From: Actinomycetota bacterium
GTDB lineage: Bacteria; Actinomycetota; Actinomycetes; Streptosporangiales; Streptosporangiaceae
DNA length: 12,091 bases
Direction of reading: 5' to 3'
Assembly (NCBI GenBank): GCA_003168295.1
Contig: PMST01000594.1
Location: 266 to 12,356 of the forward strand
A model generated the notes under the pieces. The model did no database searches, was not told where the DNA came from, and worked only from the letters and a program-made list of their open reading frames with translations. Each line of letters begins with the position of its first letter. Positions within the stretch are counted from its first letter, which is position 1. The translations under genes and the position numbers were made by a program. Below, piece after piece: positions 1 through 7,305 of the stretch.

Positions 1-790
1 CGCCGAGGACGCGGTCCAGGACGCCTGGCTTCACGCCGCCGGCGCCGACCCGGGGGCCGTAGACAACCTTGAGGGCTGGTTCACGACCATCGTCGCCCGG
101 GTGTGCCTGGACCGGCTGCGCTCGCGCAAGTCGCGGCGCGAAGAGCCCCTAGGCGCCGAGGAGAGTCTAGACGCCGAGGAGGCTGTGGTCGCCGGTCCCG
201 AGCAGGAGGCGGTCCTCGCGGACTCGGTCGGGCTCGCGCTGCTCGTGGTGCTGGACACGCTCGCGCCCGCCGAACGGGTCGCGTTCGTGCTGCATGACAC
301 GTTCGGCTTGCCTTTCGGCGAGATCGCGGCGATCACCGGCCGCTCGCCGGCCGCGGCCCGCCAGCTGGCCAGCCGCGCCCGCCGGCGGGTCCGGGGCACG
401 GCCCCGGTGGCCGGGATCCGCCTGGCCAGGCAGCGGGAGGTAGCCGAGGCGTTCCTCGCCGCCTCGCGCGGGGGTGACCTGGGTGCGCTGCTCGCCGTGC
501 TCGACCCCGAGGTGGTCCTGCACGCCGACGCCGCGTCCGTGCCGACCGGCGTCCCGATGACGATCCGCGGCGCGGCGGCTGTCGCCCGCGGCGCACGCGC
601 CGCCTCCGGGCGTTCCCGCTACTCGGGCGTCGCCCTGGTCAACGGCACCCCCGGCATCGTGATGGCGCCTGGCGGGAGGCTGACCGTGGTGCTGGCTTTC
701 ACCATCGATGACGCCAAGATCTCCCGGATCGACGTGATCGCCGACCCCGCCCGCCTCGAAGAACTTGACCTGGCCGTGCTCGACTACTGA
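1..790 (+). CDS. ECF-type RNA polymerase sigma factor with C-terminal SnoaL-like domain (5' partial)
   Basis: The gene is already open at the left edge (frame starts at base 2), so its N-terminus is missing and the internal ATG at 101 is not its start. The first visible residues (AEDAVQDAWLHAAG, then GWFTTIVARVCLDRLRSRK) match sigma region 2, which contacts core polymerase and the -10 element. A region 4 helix-turn-helix follows (LAPAERVAFVLHDTFGLPFGEIA... SPAAARQLASRARRRV). The last ~115 residues form a SnoaL/NTF2-like domain with the NGTPGIVMAPGGR and DVIADPARL stretches usual in SigJ/ECF41/ECF56-type factors. In that class the fused domain modulates the sigma factor and replaces a separate anti-sigma gene; none is seen next door. 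The WLPEP-type linker motif of classical ECF41 is not apparent, so the subgroup is uncertain. The gene is convergent with the FMN reductase gene, 18 bases away. Confidence 0.9.
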   Translation, partial: AEDAVQDAWLHAAGADPGAVDNLEGWFTTIVARVCLDRLRSRKSRREEPLGAEESLDAEEAVVAGPEQEAVLADSVGLALLVVLDTLAPAERVAFVLHDTFGLPFGEIAAITGRSPAAARQLASRARRRVRGTAPVAGIRLARQREVAEAFLAASRGGDLGALLAVLDPEVVLHADAASVPTGVPMTIRGAAAVARGARAASGRSRYSGVALVNGTPGIVMAPGGRLTVVLAFTIDDAKISRIDVIADPARLEELDLAVLDY

Positions 791-808
791 GGCAGCCAGC
801 GGGACGGT

Positions 809-1417
809 TTAGCGGCTGTGGAACAGTTGCTGGAACGACGGGACTGACGCGTACCGGTCGGCTGGCGCCGCAGGCTGGCTGCGGTCGATCAGCGCGGCCA
901 GCTCAGAGCCGGCCCGCTCGATCCGGGCGGTCAGGGCACCGGCTGAGCTGCTAGCCGAGCCCCAGTCCTCGGTGGCGGCGAAGACGGCGGTGGGTACCGT
1001 CACGGCCTTCAGGTAGGTGAACAGCGGGCGGATCACGTGCTCCAGCGCGAGCGAGTGGCGGGCCGTGCCGCCGGTGGCCGCCACCAGCACCGGTTTGCCG
1101 GCCAGCGCATCGGGGTCGAGCACGTCGAAGAAGGACTTGAACAGGCCGGTGTAGGCCCCGTTGTAGAGCGGCGTGACGGCGATGACGCCGTCGGCGCGGC
1201 GCAGCTGCCCGATGGCTTCGCGCAGCGCCGGGCTGGGGAATCCGGTCAGCAGGTTGTCGACGATATCGTGGGCGAGCTCGCGCAGCTCGATCGTGATGAT
1301 CTGCGTACCGATCGGAAGGCCCTCGGCCGTCGCCGCGGCCAGCTGGTCGGCCAGCAGGCGGGTGGACGACGGCTGGCCGAGTCCGGCCGAGACGACGACG
1401 ATGGTGGGTGTGTTCAT
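809..1417 (-). CDS. NAD(P)H-dependent FMN reductase, CE1759 family (LLM partner)
   Basis: A 202-residue flavodoxin-fold protein. It should reduce FMN with NAD(P)H and pass it to the adjacent luciferase-like monooxygenase in the cytosol. The N-terminal strand-loop VVVSAGLGQPSSTR (residues 7-20) is the FMN phosphate loop. TPLYNGAYTGLFKSFFDVLD (82-101) is the second flavin-contact motif of the NADPH-dependent FMN reductase family, and ATGGTARHSLALEHVIRPL (114-132) follows. Its ATG (1417-1415) overlaps the TGA (1416-1414) of the upstream monooxygenase gene as ATGA, implying translational coupling. This gene order and these sequence features fit the CE1758/CE1759 'LLM duo' known from Corynebacterium efficiens and other actinobacteria. 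The substrate of the pair is unknown. Confidence 0.9.
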   Translation of the reverse strand: MNTPTIVVVSAGLGQPSSTRLLADQLAAATAEGLPIGTQIITIELRELAHDIVDNLLTGFPSPALREAIGQLRRADGVIAVTPLYNGAYTGLFKSFFDVLDPDALAGKPVLVAATGGTARHSLALEHVIRPLFTYLKAVTVPTAVFAATEDWGSASSSAGALTARIERAGSELAALIDRSQPAAPADRYASVPSFQQLFHSR

Positions 1418-2520
1418 CGGCTGCTCGTTTCCAGGTCGGTGTCCGCGTCGGTCAGCGATGCTGCCACCAGGGCCTCGTGCGTGGGGCCGTCCGGCACGCC
1501 GGCCGGGCGCAGGGCGTCGAGTTCGCGGCGCAGCACCGGGACCACCTCGCCGAGCAGGTCCAGCTGCTCGAGCACGACGTTGAGCGGCAGGCCGGCGTGG
1601 TCCATCAGGAACAGCTGGCGCTGGTAGTCACCGAAGTGGTCGCGGAAGGTGAGTGTCTTGTCGATGACTTCCTGCGGGCTTCCCACGGTCAGCGGGGTCT
1701 GGCTGGTGAAGTCCTCCAGCGACGGGCCGTGGCCGTAGACGGGGGCGTTGTCGAAGTACGGGCGGAATTCGCGCACCGCGTCCTGGGAGTTCTTGCGCAT
1801 GAAGACCTGGCCGCCCAGGCCGACGATCGCCTGCTCCGGCGTGCCGTGCCGGTAGTGGGCGAAGCGCTGCCGGTAGTAGCCGACCAGCCGGACGAAATGC
1901 TCCGTCGGCCAGAAGATGTGGTTGGCGAAGAATCCGTCGCCGTAGAAGGCCGCCTGCTCGGCGATCTCGGGGCTGCGGATCGAGCCGTGCCACACGAACG
2001 GCGGTACGCCGTCCAGCGGGCGCGGCACCGAGGTGAACCCCTGCAGCGGCGTGCGGAACTCGCCTTCCCAGTCGACTACGTCCTCGCGCCACAGCCGGTG
2101 CAGCAGGTGGTAGTTCTCGATCGCCAGCTCAATGCCCTTGCGGATGTCCTGGCCGAACCACGGGTACACCGGGCCGGTATTGCCGCGGCCGAGCATCAGG
2201 TCGACCCGGCCGTCGGCCAGATGCTGGAGCACCGCGAAGTCCTCGGCGATCTTCACCGGGTCGTTCGTGGTGATCAGCGTCGTCGCGGTCGACAGGATCA
2301 GATTGCGAGTCTGGGCCGCGATGTAGCCGAGCATGGTCGTCGGGGAGGAGGGCACGAACGGAGGGTTGTGGTGCTCTCCGGTCGCGAACACGTCCAGGCC
2401 GACCTCCTCGGCCTTGCTGGCTATCGCGACCATCGCCTTGATGCGCTCGTGCTCGGTCGGCGCGCGGCCAGTGGTGGGGTCGGTCGTGACGTCGCCCACG
2501 GTGAAGATCCCGAACTGCAT
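1414..2520 (-). CDS. Luciferase-like (LLM class) flavin-dependent oxidoreductase, CE1758 family
   Basis: A 368-residue bacterial-luciferase-fold (TIM barrel) protein. It opens with MQFGIFTVGDVTTDP and contains ATGEHHNPPFVPSSP, a TTTLITTNDPVKIAEDFAVLQHLADGRVDLMLGRGN stretch, and PEIAEQAAFYGDGFFAN, all typical of LLM monooxygenases. It probably uses reduced FMN supplied by the coupled reductase to oxygenate a small organic substrate. I chose the ATG at 2520 because the protein begins directly with the barrel's first strand and GGGAG lies five bases upstream. The frame stays open to a TTG at 2589, but the extra 23 residues look like leader sequence. The annotation as FMN- rather than F420-dependent rests on the partner reductase and the family match. 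It is first gene of the operon; a possible operator lies 55-72 bases upstream. Confidence 0.9.
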   Translation of the reverse strand: MQFGIFTVGDVTTDPTTGRAPTEHERIKAMVAIASKAEEVGLDVFATGEHHNPPFVPSSPTTMLGYIAAQTRNLILSTATTLITTNDPVKIAEDFAVLQHLADGRVDLMLGRGNTGPVYPWFGQDIRKGIELAIENYHLLHRLWREDVVDWEGEFRTPLQGFTSVPRPLDGVPPFVWHGSIRSPEIAEQAAFYGDGFFANHIFWPTEHFVRLVGYYRQRFAHYRHGTPEQAIVGLGGQVFMRKNSQDAVREFRPYFDNAPVYGHGPSLEDFTSQTPLTVGSPQEVIDKTLTFRDHFGDYQRQLFLMDHAGLPLNVVLEQLDLLGEVVPVLRRELDALRPAGVPDGPTHEALVAASLTDADTDLETSSR

Positions 2521-2574
2521 CGCTGCTCCCGCTGTGCTCGTGCCCGGCACGACCGGGCCACTGCGTTGCTCATC

Positions 2575-2592
2575 TACTTGAATGTGCAACTA
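2575..2592. promoter_or_regulatory. Imperfect inverted repeat, possible operator of the LLM/FMN-reductase operon
   Basis: TACTTG-N6-CAACTA has arms matching at five of six positions. It sits in the unusually AT-rich stretch of the 165-base gap upstream of the LLM gene, at a distance compatible with an operator. Many LLM operons are controlled by MarR- or TetR-type repressors, but no regulator gene lies next to this one. The site is short and could be chance. Confidence 0.3.
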
Positions 2593-2685
2593 TTTGCGGG
2601 GGAGCGGATATTCCGCGAGCACATGTGCGACAGCGCCGGAAGGACCTAGCGGCGGGGACGGTCGATGGCGGCAGAAGGCTGGTTC

Positions 2686-3318
2686 TCAGGACTCAGGCTT
2701 TCGTGCCTCGAGGCGCTCGACGATACCGAATCTGAACCGATCGGACTGCTCGATGCGGAAGCCGAGATCGCGGACATAGGTGAGCGGCCGACGCCGGAAA
2801 TGCTCGCCGGCCAGCGGGACAGAGATCCGCTCGTAGAGCCACTGGATCGCGCGCAGCGCCAGCGGGCCGGCGACCACGTGATCAACGAGCAGGAGGCGGC
2901 CGCCGGGCCGCAGCACACGGGCCATTTCCGTGATCGCACGACGCTCGTCGGGGATGGCGCAAAGCCCGAGGGTGCACAGCACGGTATCGAACGAGCCGTC
3001 CGGGAAGTCCAGCGCCTGCGCGTCGCCCGGCCGCAGGCCGGCTTCTCGCCCGAGGCTGGCCGCGCGGTCCCGCGCGATGCTCAGCATCTGCGCCGACAGG
3101 TCGATCCCGGTCAGGCGGATGCCGTCCGGGTAGTACGCCAGGTTGCGCCCGGTCCCGATGGCCACCTCGAGCACGTCGCCCACGGCCCGGCCGCAGGCCC
3201 ATGGCCGGCTAGCTCCGAACAGCCGCCGGTCCCAGCGATCCATCTCGCGGTCGTACCGGCTCGCGTGCTTGTCCCAGTACTGAACGAGTCCGCGGTCCGC
3301 GACGCCAGCCATAGCCAT
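2686..3318 (-). CDS. Class I SAM-dependent methyltransferase (Methyltransf_11 type)
   Basis: A 210-residue Rossmann-fold methyltransferase of unknown substrate. Motif I is VLEVAIGTGRNL (residues 49-60), which binds SAM. The acidic residue after strand 2 is in GIDLS (71-75). The GDAQALDFPDGSFDTV stretch (98-113) supplies the adenine-contact Asp-Ala, and VLRPGGRLLLVDH (135-147) is the post-motif strand. The C-terminal part (LYERISVPLAGEHFRRRPLTYVRDLGF) resembles UbiE-like and phospholipid N-methyltransferase-like proteins, but this does not fix the substrate. The GGAG in the leader is only two bases from the ATG at 3318 but eight from the second ATG at 3312, so translation may begin at the third listed residue (208 aa). 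It is monocistronic and divergent from the PPOX gene. Confidence 0.85.
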   Translation of the reverse strand: MAMAGVADRGLVQYWDKHASRYDREMDRWDRRLFGASRPWACGRAVGDVLEVAIGTGRNLAYYPDGIRLTGIDLSAQMLSIARDRAASLGREAGLRPGDAQALDFPDGSFDTVLCTLGLCAIPDERRAITEMARVLRPGGRLLLVDHVVAGPLALRAIQWLYERISVPLAGEHFRRRPLTYVRDLGFRIEQSDRFRFGIVERLEARKPES

Positions 3319-3440
3319 GACTCCGGTAATCCGGTTAATCCTCGTTGATGGTCAGCCGACTCTACGTCAGGTCAGGCGGCGGGAGCCGGACGGACCCGGT
3401 CCGCGCGGAACACCAGGTGAGTCAAGGTTGTTCTTGGGAC

Positions 3441-3866
3441 ATGGTTGATGACCGGTTTGCGGAGCTGATCGCCGGGCAGCGGCAGGGAGTACTAGTCACC
3501 CTCAGAAAAGACGGGTGGCCGCAGCTGTCCAACGTGAATTACGGCTGGGACCCGGCCGAGCAGACCATCCGGGTCTCCACCACCGATGACCGGGCTAAGA
3601 CGCGCAACATGCGCCGTGACCCGCGGGTCAGTTTCCACGTCACCACCGGGGATTTCTGGTCCTACGTGGTGGTGGACGGGCGGGCCGAGCTGTCGGCGGT
3701 GGCCCGGGACCCCCGCGACGCGGCCGTCGAGGAACTGATCGACCTGTACCGAGCGGTACAGGGGGAACACCCGGACTGGGACGACTACCGGGCGGCCATG
3801 GCGCGTGACCGGCGCCTGGTCGTGCGGATCCGGGCCGAGCGGGCCTACGGGATGGTCCACCGCTGA
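3441..3866 (+). CDS. PPOX-class (split beta-barrel) F420/FMN-dependent oxidoreductase
   Basis: A 141-residue protein of the pyridoxamine-5'-phosphate-oxidase-like split-barrel group, close in pattern to the Rv1155/F420-dependent PPOX family (usual length ~130-145). Visible hallmarks are GVLVTLRKDGWPQLSNVNYGWD (residues 16-37), TIRVSTTDDRAKTRNMRRDPRVSFHV (42-67) with the basic residues that contact cofactor phosphate, and YVVVDGRAEL (75-84). Such proteins reduce unsaturated or heterocyclic small molecules with reduced F420 or bind flavin; the substrate here is unknown. The frame is open back to 3345, but the 32 extra residues lack family character, so the ATG at 3441 is preferred. No strong Shine-Dalgarno is visible. 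Cofactor choice is inferred from family, not proven by sequence. Confidence 0.85.
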   Translation: MVDDRFAELIAGQRQGVLVTLRKDGWPQLSNVNYGWDPAEQTIRVSTTDDRAKTRNMRRDPRVSFHVTTGDFWSYVVVDGRAELSAVARDPRDAAVEELIDLYRAVQGEHPDWDDYRAAMARDRRLVVRIRAERAYGMVHR

Positions 3867-3963
3867 CCGCGGCCTGACGGCTGACCGGTATTCGCCGGCG
3901 GCTGGCCCCGTTCGACGGTGGGGCGTGGCGCGCCCGTGACTGGAGGTTCTGATCGCATGAGGG

Positions 3964-3999
3964 ATGACCGGTATGTGGCGTCACGCGTAGGCTGGCGCG
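3964..3999 (+). promoter_or_regulatory. Leaderless promoter of moaA
   Basis: A -10 hexamer TAGGCT (3988-3993) is followed by six bases and then the moaA ATG at 4000. ATGACC (3964-3969), one mismatch from TTGACC, sits 18 bases upstream of it as a plausible -35. The spacing predicts that transcription starts at or next to the A of the ATG, giving a leaderless mRNA. No Shine-Dalgarno is present, which agrees. Housekeeping-type sigma recognition is inferred. Confidence 0.6.
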
Positions 4000-4989
4000 A
4001 TGCTGCCTGACTCGTTCGGGCGGGTCGCGACGGACCTGCGCGTATCGCTCACCGACCGGTGCAATCTACGGTGCGCATACTGCATGCCGCCCGAGGGCCT
4101 TGACTGGCTGCCCTCTCCCGATCAGCTCACCGACGACGAGGTGGTGCGGCTGGTCCGGGTGGCGGTCGAACGGCTGGGCGTCCGCGAGGTCAGGTTCACC
4201 GGCGGCGAGCCCCTGCTGCGGCGCGGGCTGGCCGGGATCGTCGCGCGCACGGCGGAGCTGCGCCCGCGCCCGGAGATCTCCCTGACCACCAACGCGATCG
4301 GGCTCAAGCGCAGTGCCGCGGCGCTGCGCCAGGCCGGGCTGAACCGGGTCAACGTGTCGCTGGATACGCTCCGCCCGGAGACGTTCCGCAAGCTCGCGCG
4401 CCGGGACCGGCTGTCTGACACGCTCGACGGGCTGGCCGCCGCCGCGCAGGCCGGTCTGGCCCCGGTCAAGGTCAACGCCGTGCTCATGCGCGGCCTGAAC
4501 GACGACGAGGCCGCGCCGCTGCTCAGGTACTGCCTCGGCCGCGGCTACGAGCTGCGCTTCATCGAGCAGATGCCGCTCGACGCGCAGCACGGCTGGAAGA
4601 GGGCCGAGATGGTGACGGCGGAGGAGATCCTCGCCGCGCTCGGCCGCGAGTTCACTCTCACCCCCGACGATCCGGGTCAGCGCGGATCGGCGCCTGCCGA
4701 GGCGTTCCTGGTCGACGGGGGACCGGCCAGGGTCGGGGTGATCGCCTCGGTCACCAGGCCATTCTGCGGTACCTGCGATCGGGTCCGGCTGACCGCGGAC
4801 GGCCAGGTGCGGAACTGCCTGTTCGCGCGGACCGAAAGCGACTTGCGCGGGCCGCTGCGCGCGGGGGCCAGCGACGCCGAGATTGCCTCCCGGTGGCAGC
4901 TGGCCGTCGCCGCCAAACTGCCCGGCCACGGCATCAACGACCCGTCGTTCTTGCAGCCCGACCGCCCGATGTCGGCCATCGGTGGCTGA
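4000..4989 (+). CDS. moaA: GTP 3',8-cyclase MoaA (molybdenum cofactor biosynthesis)
   Basis: A 329-residue radical-SAM enzyme that, with MoaC, converts GTP to cyclic pyranopterin monophosphate, the first step of molybdenum cofactor synthesis in the cytosol. The N-terminal radical-SAM cluster motif CX3CX2C is C21, C25, C28 in TDRCNLRCAYCMPP. The SAM-binding GGEP is at 68-71 (FTGGEPLLRR). The second, GTP-binding [4Fe-4S] cluster is held by C256, C259 and C273 (FCGTCDRVRL... RNCLF). The protein ends in SAIGG, keeping the C-terminal double glycine needed for catalysis, so the enzyme looks complete. The ATG at 4000 is supported by the leaderless promoter and by the protein start MLPDSFGRVATDLRVSLTDR. 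mobA follows after 59 bases on the same strand; moaC, moaE and moeA are not in the window. Confidence 0.97.
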   Translation: MLPDSFGRVATDLRVSLTDRCNLRCAYCMPPEGLDWLPSPDQLTDDEVVRLVRVAVERLGVREVRFTGGEPLLRRGLAGIVARTAELRPRPEISLTTNAIGLKRSAAALRQAGLNRVNVSLDTLRPETFRKLARRDRLSDTLDGLAAAAQAGLAPVKVNAVLMRGLNDDEAAPLLRYCLGRGYELRFIEQMPLDAQHGWKRAEMVTAEEILAALGREFTLTPDDPGQRGSAPAEAFLVDGGPARVGVIASVTRPFCGTCDRVRLTADGQVRNCLFARTESDLRGPLRAGASDAEIASRWQLAVAAKLPGHGINDPSFLQPDRPMSAIGG

Positions 4990-5048
4990 CCAGTGTCCGG
5001 GCGGCCAGGGGCGCGGGGAACGCCACCCGGGGCTGACGCGGGGACGGG

Positions 5049-5747
5049 ATGGTGAACCCATGCTCGTTCGGCATCATTGTTCTGGCCGGTGGCCGGGGGA
5101 GCAGGCTGGGCGGCCAGGATAAACCCGGGCTGGTCGTCGGGGACGAGACGCTCATCGCGTCGGTGGCCCGGGCCGGCACCGGCGCCGGGGCGGGCCAGAT
5201 CGTCGTGGTGGGACCCGAGCGGCCGGGCCTGGACGGCGTGTCGGTTGTCCGCGAGGAACCGCCGGGCGCCGGACCGGTAGCCGCCCTGCGGCGTGGCCTG
5301 GCCGAGGTGTCCGCGCCCTGGGTGGCGGTGCTCGCGGCCGACCTGCCGTTCCTGCGGGCCAGCCATCTCAAGGCGCTGCGGGCCGCGGCCGTGGGTGGAC
5401 CCGGCGCCATCCTCGTTGATGACACCGGGCGACCGCAGTGGCTGGCTGGCTGCTGGCAGACCGAAACTCTCCGCCGTGCCGTGGTCGGCTACCACCAGGA
5501 CTCGCTGCGCGGGCTGCTGGGTCCCCTCGCACCCGTCCTGGTCAGGCTGACGCCGCCGCCCGGGGAGCCGCCGCCATGGCTGGACTGCGATACCCCCGAG
5601 GACCTGCGCCGAGCCCGCGACCTGGCCGGCCCGCATTTACCGGGCCGGGCCTGGCCTGGGCCGGGCACGCGAGCCGCCATCACTCGCAGCGATCGTAATT
5701 GCACAGTTGCTAAGCGTCAAGGCCCGATCCTGGCGGGTAATCCGTAA
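5049..5747 (+). CDS. mobA: Molybdenum cofactor guanylyltransferase-like NTP transferase (MobA family)
   Basis: A 232-residue GT-A-fold nucleotidyltransferase expected to join GMP (or CMP) to molybdopterin. The nucleotide-binding loop LAGGRGSRLGGQDKP is residues 12-26. The metal-binding aspartate is in LAADLPFL (95-102), GPVAALRRGL (75-84) is the family helix, and LDCDTPEDL (178-186) is the C-terminal signature. Homologues normally end soon after this signature. Here about 40 further residues, rich in Pro/Arg and without recognisable fold, run to a TAA, perhaps read-through of former intergenic DNA. The ATG at 5049 has a GGGGA four bases upstream. It lies 59 bases after moaA and is probably co-transcribed. 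GMP versus CMP specificity cannot be told from the sequence. Confidence 0.85.
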   Translation: MVNPCSFGIIVLAGGRGSRLGGQDKPGLVVGDETLIASVARAGTGAGAGQIVVVGPERPGLDGVSVVREEPPGAGPVAALRRGLAEVSAPWVAVLAADLPFLRASHLKALRAAAVGGPGAILVDDTGRPQWLAGCWQTETLRRAVVGYHQDSLRGLLGPLAPVLVRLTPPPGEPPPWLDCDTPEDLRRARDLAGPHLPGRAWPGPGTRAAITRSDRNCTVAKRQGPILAGNP

Positions 5748-5807
5748 CGGGCTAGGCGCGCAGAAGGCCCGTAAGCGGACAACTGGTAACATTCGACTGA
5801 ACTGAAC

Positions 5808-5923
5808 ACGCACGGGAGCCCGGGCTGACCGGGCTGAGAGGGTGGCTGGCCGTTCCGCTCCGGCGGCAGGCCGACGCGCCACCGACCGTCTGAACCTGTC
5901 CGGGTAATGCCGGCGTAGGGAGG
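5808..5923 (+). ncRNA. TPP riboswitch (THI element) controlling cytX
   Basis: The conserved THI-box blocks occur in order: CACGGGAGCC (5811-5820) for the P1/P2 5' side, GGGCTGAGAGGG (5831-5842) containing the invariant CUGAGA of the pyrimidine-sensor arm, a variable P3 arm closed by GGTGGC and GCCACC, then TGAACCTG (5891-5898) and GGGTAATGCCGGCG (5902-5915) for the pyrophosphate-sensor arm, ending in TAGGGAGG. The final GGGAGG (5918-5923) is also the Shine-Dalgarno of the GTG start at 5929, five bases on. TPP binding should therefore pull the ribosome site into helix P1 and shut translation of the transporter-kinase operon when thiamine is plentiful. No separate terminator stem lies before the start codon, which supports translational control. 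Confidence 0.95.
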
Positions 5924-5928
5924 CTGCC

Positions 5929-7305
5929 GTGGCGGCGACCACCAGCAACGAACAGACCGTCGGCGACACCTTCGTCACCGTCCGCGGTGACCGCCGTTCG
6001 GAGGTCGCGCGCACGCTCGCCGAGCCGGTGCCGCAGGCGCTGAGCCTGCTTGACCAGTTCGGGCTCTGGGGCAACCTCGGGGTGAGCCTGCTCGGCTTCA
6101 CCGGGGCGATCTTCGTGCTGCAGCCGGACGGCACCGGCACCCCGGAGCTCTCGCTGGCCGCCGCGCTGACCGCGATCGTCGTCGGCACCGGCCTCGGCAC
6201 GGTGGCGCTGGCCCTGGCCGGGCTGCCCGGTGCGCAGACCGGCGCGCCCGCCATGGTCCTGCTGCGAGGGCTGTTCGGCGCCCGGCTGTCCTACCTGCCG
6301 ACCGTGCTGAACATCTTGCAGTGCCTCGGCTGGGGTGTCTTTGAGCTGGTAACGATCGCGACAGCCGCGCACACCGTGGCCCCGGCCCTGCCCAAGTGGG
6401 GGTACGTGCTGATCGCCGGGCTGGCCACCGCGTTGCTGACGATCCGGCCGCTGGGCGCGATCCGGGTGCTGCGCAAGTACGCGACGGGCGCGGTGCTCAT
6501 CGTCCTGTGTTACCTGTTCGTGCAGCTCATCAGGCATCCTCTGCCCGGCTTCACGCACGGCACCTGGTCCGGCTACTGGGCCGCGACCGACACGGTGGTC
6601 GCGGCGGCCATCTCGTTCGCCCCGCTGGCCGCCGACTACACCAGGCACTCCCGCAGCCCGCACGCCGCCTTCGGCGGCACGCTGGCCGGCTACAGCGTCA
6701 CCCAGATCCTCTGCTACGTCATCGGGCTGCTCGCGCTCGTCACCGTCGCGAACCGCAACCCGGACGACATCTACGGCGCGTTCATCGCGCTGCCGGTCGG
6801 CTCGCTCGGCTTCGCCATCCTGGCCGCGCGTGAACTCGACCAGTCCTTCGCCAACGTCTACTCCACCGCGGTGTCAACCCAGAACCTGCGCCCGCTGTGG
6901 GACCGCCGGGTCCTGGCGGGCGTGATCGCCGCGGCGACCACGGCGGGCGCGCTCTGGCTGAACATCGCCGACTACGAGAACTTCCTCGACCTGATCGGCT
7001 CGGTGTTCGTGCCGATGGCCGCGGTCCTGATCACGGACTACTTCATCGTGTCCGGCCGGCGCTGGGACCTATCGGTAACCGCCCGCTCCCGCTGGCTGAT
7101 GCTGCTGCCCTGGGCCGCGGGCTTCGTCACCTACCAGCTCATCAACCCCGGTTACGTGTCGTGGTGGGTGTCGGCGTGGACGTCGTTCGGGCGCCTCATC
7201 GGCTTCACCCCGGCGAGCTGGATGTCGGCCTCGATCCTGTCCTTCGCCGTCGCCGCGGTGATAACGCTGCTGCTCGGCGGCCTGGTCCGCTGGCTCACCC
7301 GGTGA
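5929..7305 (+). CDS. cytX: NCS1-family permease, predicted hydroxymethylpyrimidine transporter CytX
   Basis: A 458-residue polytopic membrane protein of the nucleobase:cation symporter-1 (purine-cytosine permease) family with about twelve hydrophobic segments. The first (LSLLDQFGLWGNLGVSLLGFTGAIFVLQP, about residues 38-66) carries the family's conserved W-x-N-x-G core. Later landmarks are GAQTGAPAMVLLRGLFG, SFAPLAADYTRHSR and NIADYENFLDLIGSVFVPMAAVLITDYF. Placement immediately behind a TPP riboswitch argues for uptake of a thiamine precursor, most likely 4-amino-5-hydroxymethyl-2-methylpyrimidine, as proposed for CytX proteins; plain cytosine uptake is less likely. The start is the GTG at 5929, five bases after the riboswitch-embedded GGGAGG. 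Its TGA overlaps the GTG of the next gene. Substrate is inferred from regulation, not from binding residues. Confidence 0.9.
   Translation: MAATTSNEQTVGDTFVTVRGDRRSEVARTLAEPVPQALSLLDQFGLWGNLGVSLLGFTGAIFVLQPDGTGTPELSLAAALTAIVVGTGLGTVALALAGLPGAQTGAPAMVLLRGLFGARLSYLPTVLNILQCLGWGVFELVTIATAAHTVAPALPKWGYVLIAGLATALLTIRPLGAIRVLRKYATGAVLIVLCYLFVQLIRHPLPGFTHGTWSGYWAATDTVVAAAISFAPLAADYTRHSRSPHAAFGGTLAGYSVTQILCYVIGLLALVTVANRNPDDIYGAFIALPVGSLGFAILAARELDQSFANVYSTAVSTQNLRPLWDRRVLAGVIAAATTAGALWLNIADYENFLDLIGSVFVPMAAVLITDYFIVSGRRWDLSVTARSRWLMLLPWAAGFVTYQLINPGYVSWWVSAWTSFGRLIGFTPASWMSASILSFAVAAVITLLLGGLVRWLTR

Noticed and set aside
2521..2589. Upstream TTG start extending the LLM protein by 23 residues
   Set aside because: The extension would cover the promoter/operator region; the ATG at 2520 has a GGGAG at good distance and begins with the first barrel strand.
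1408..2649. 413-codon open frame on the plus strand opposite the LLM and reductase genes
   Set aside because: It is the antisense shadow of two clearly recognised minus-strand genes; its translation shows no family features and is biased by GC-rich codon structure.
3321..3340. Tandem imperfect repeat CCGGTAAT / CCGGTTAAT in the methyltransferase leader
   Set aside because: Only two short units, overlapping the ribosome-site region; too little to call a regulatory repeat.
4066..5061. 331-codon open frame on the minus strand opposite moaA
   Set aside because: The plus-strand frame is unmistakable MoaA with all cluster cysteines; the antisense frame is low-complexity Arg/Gly/Pro.
5636..5668. 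GGCC-rich run in the mobA tail that could fold into hairpins
   Set aside because: The repeats are simple GC-rich sequence with several equally weak pairings and no defined stem-loop or U-tract.
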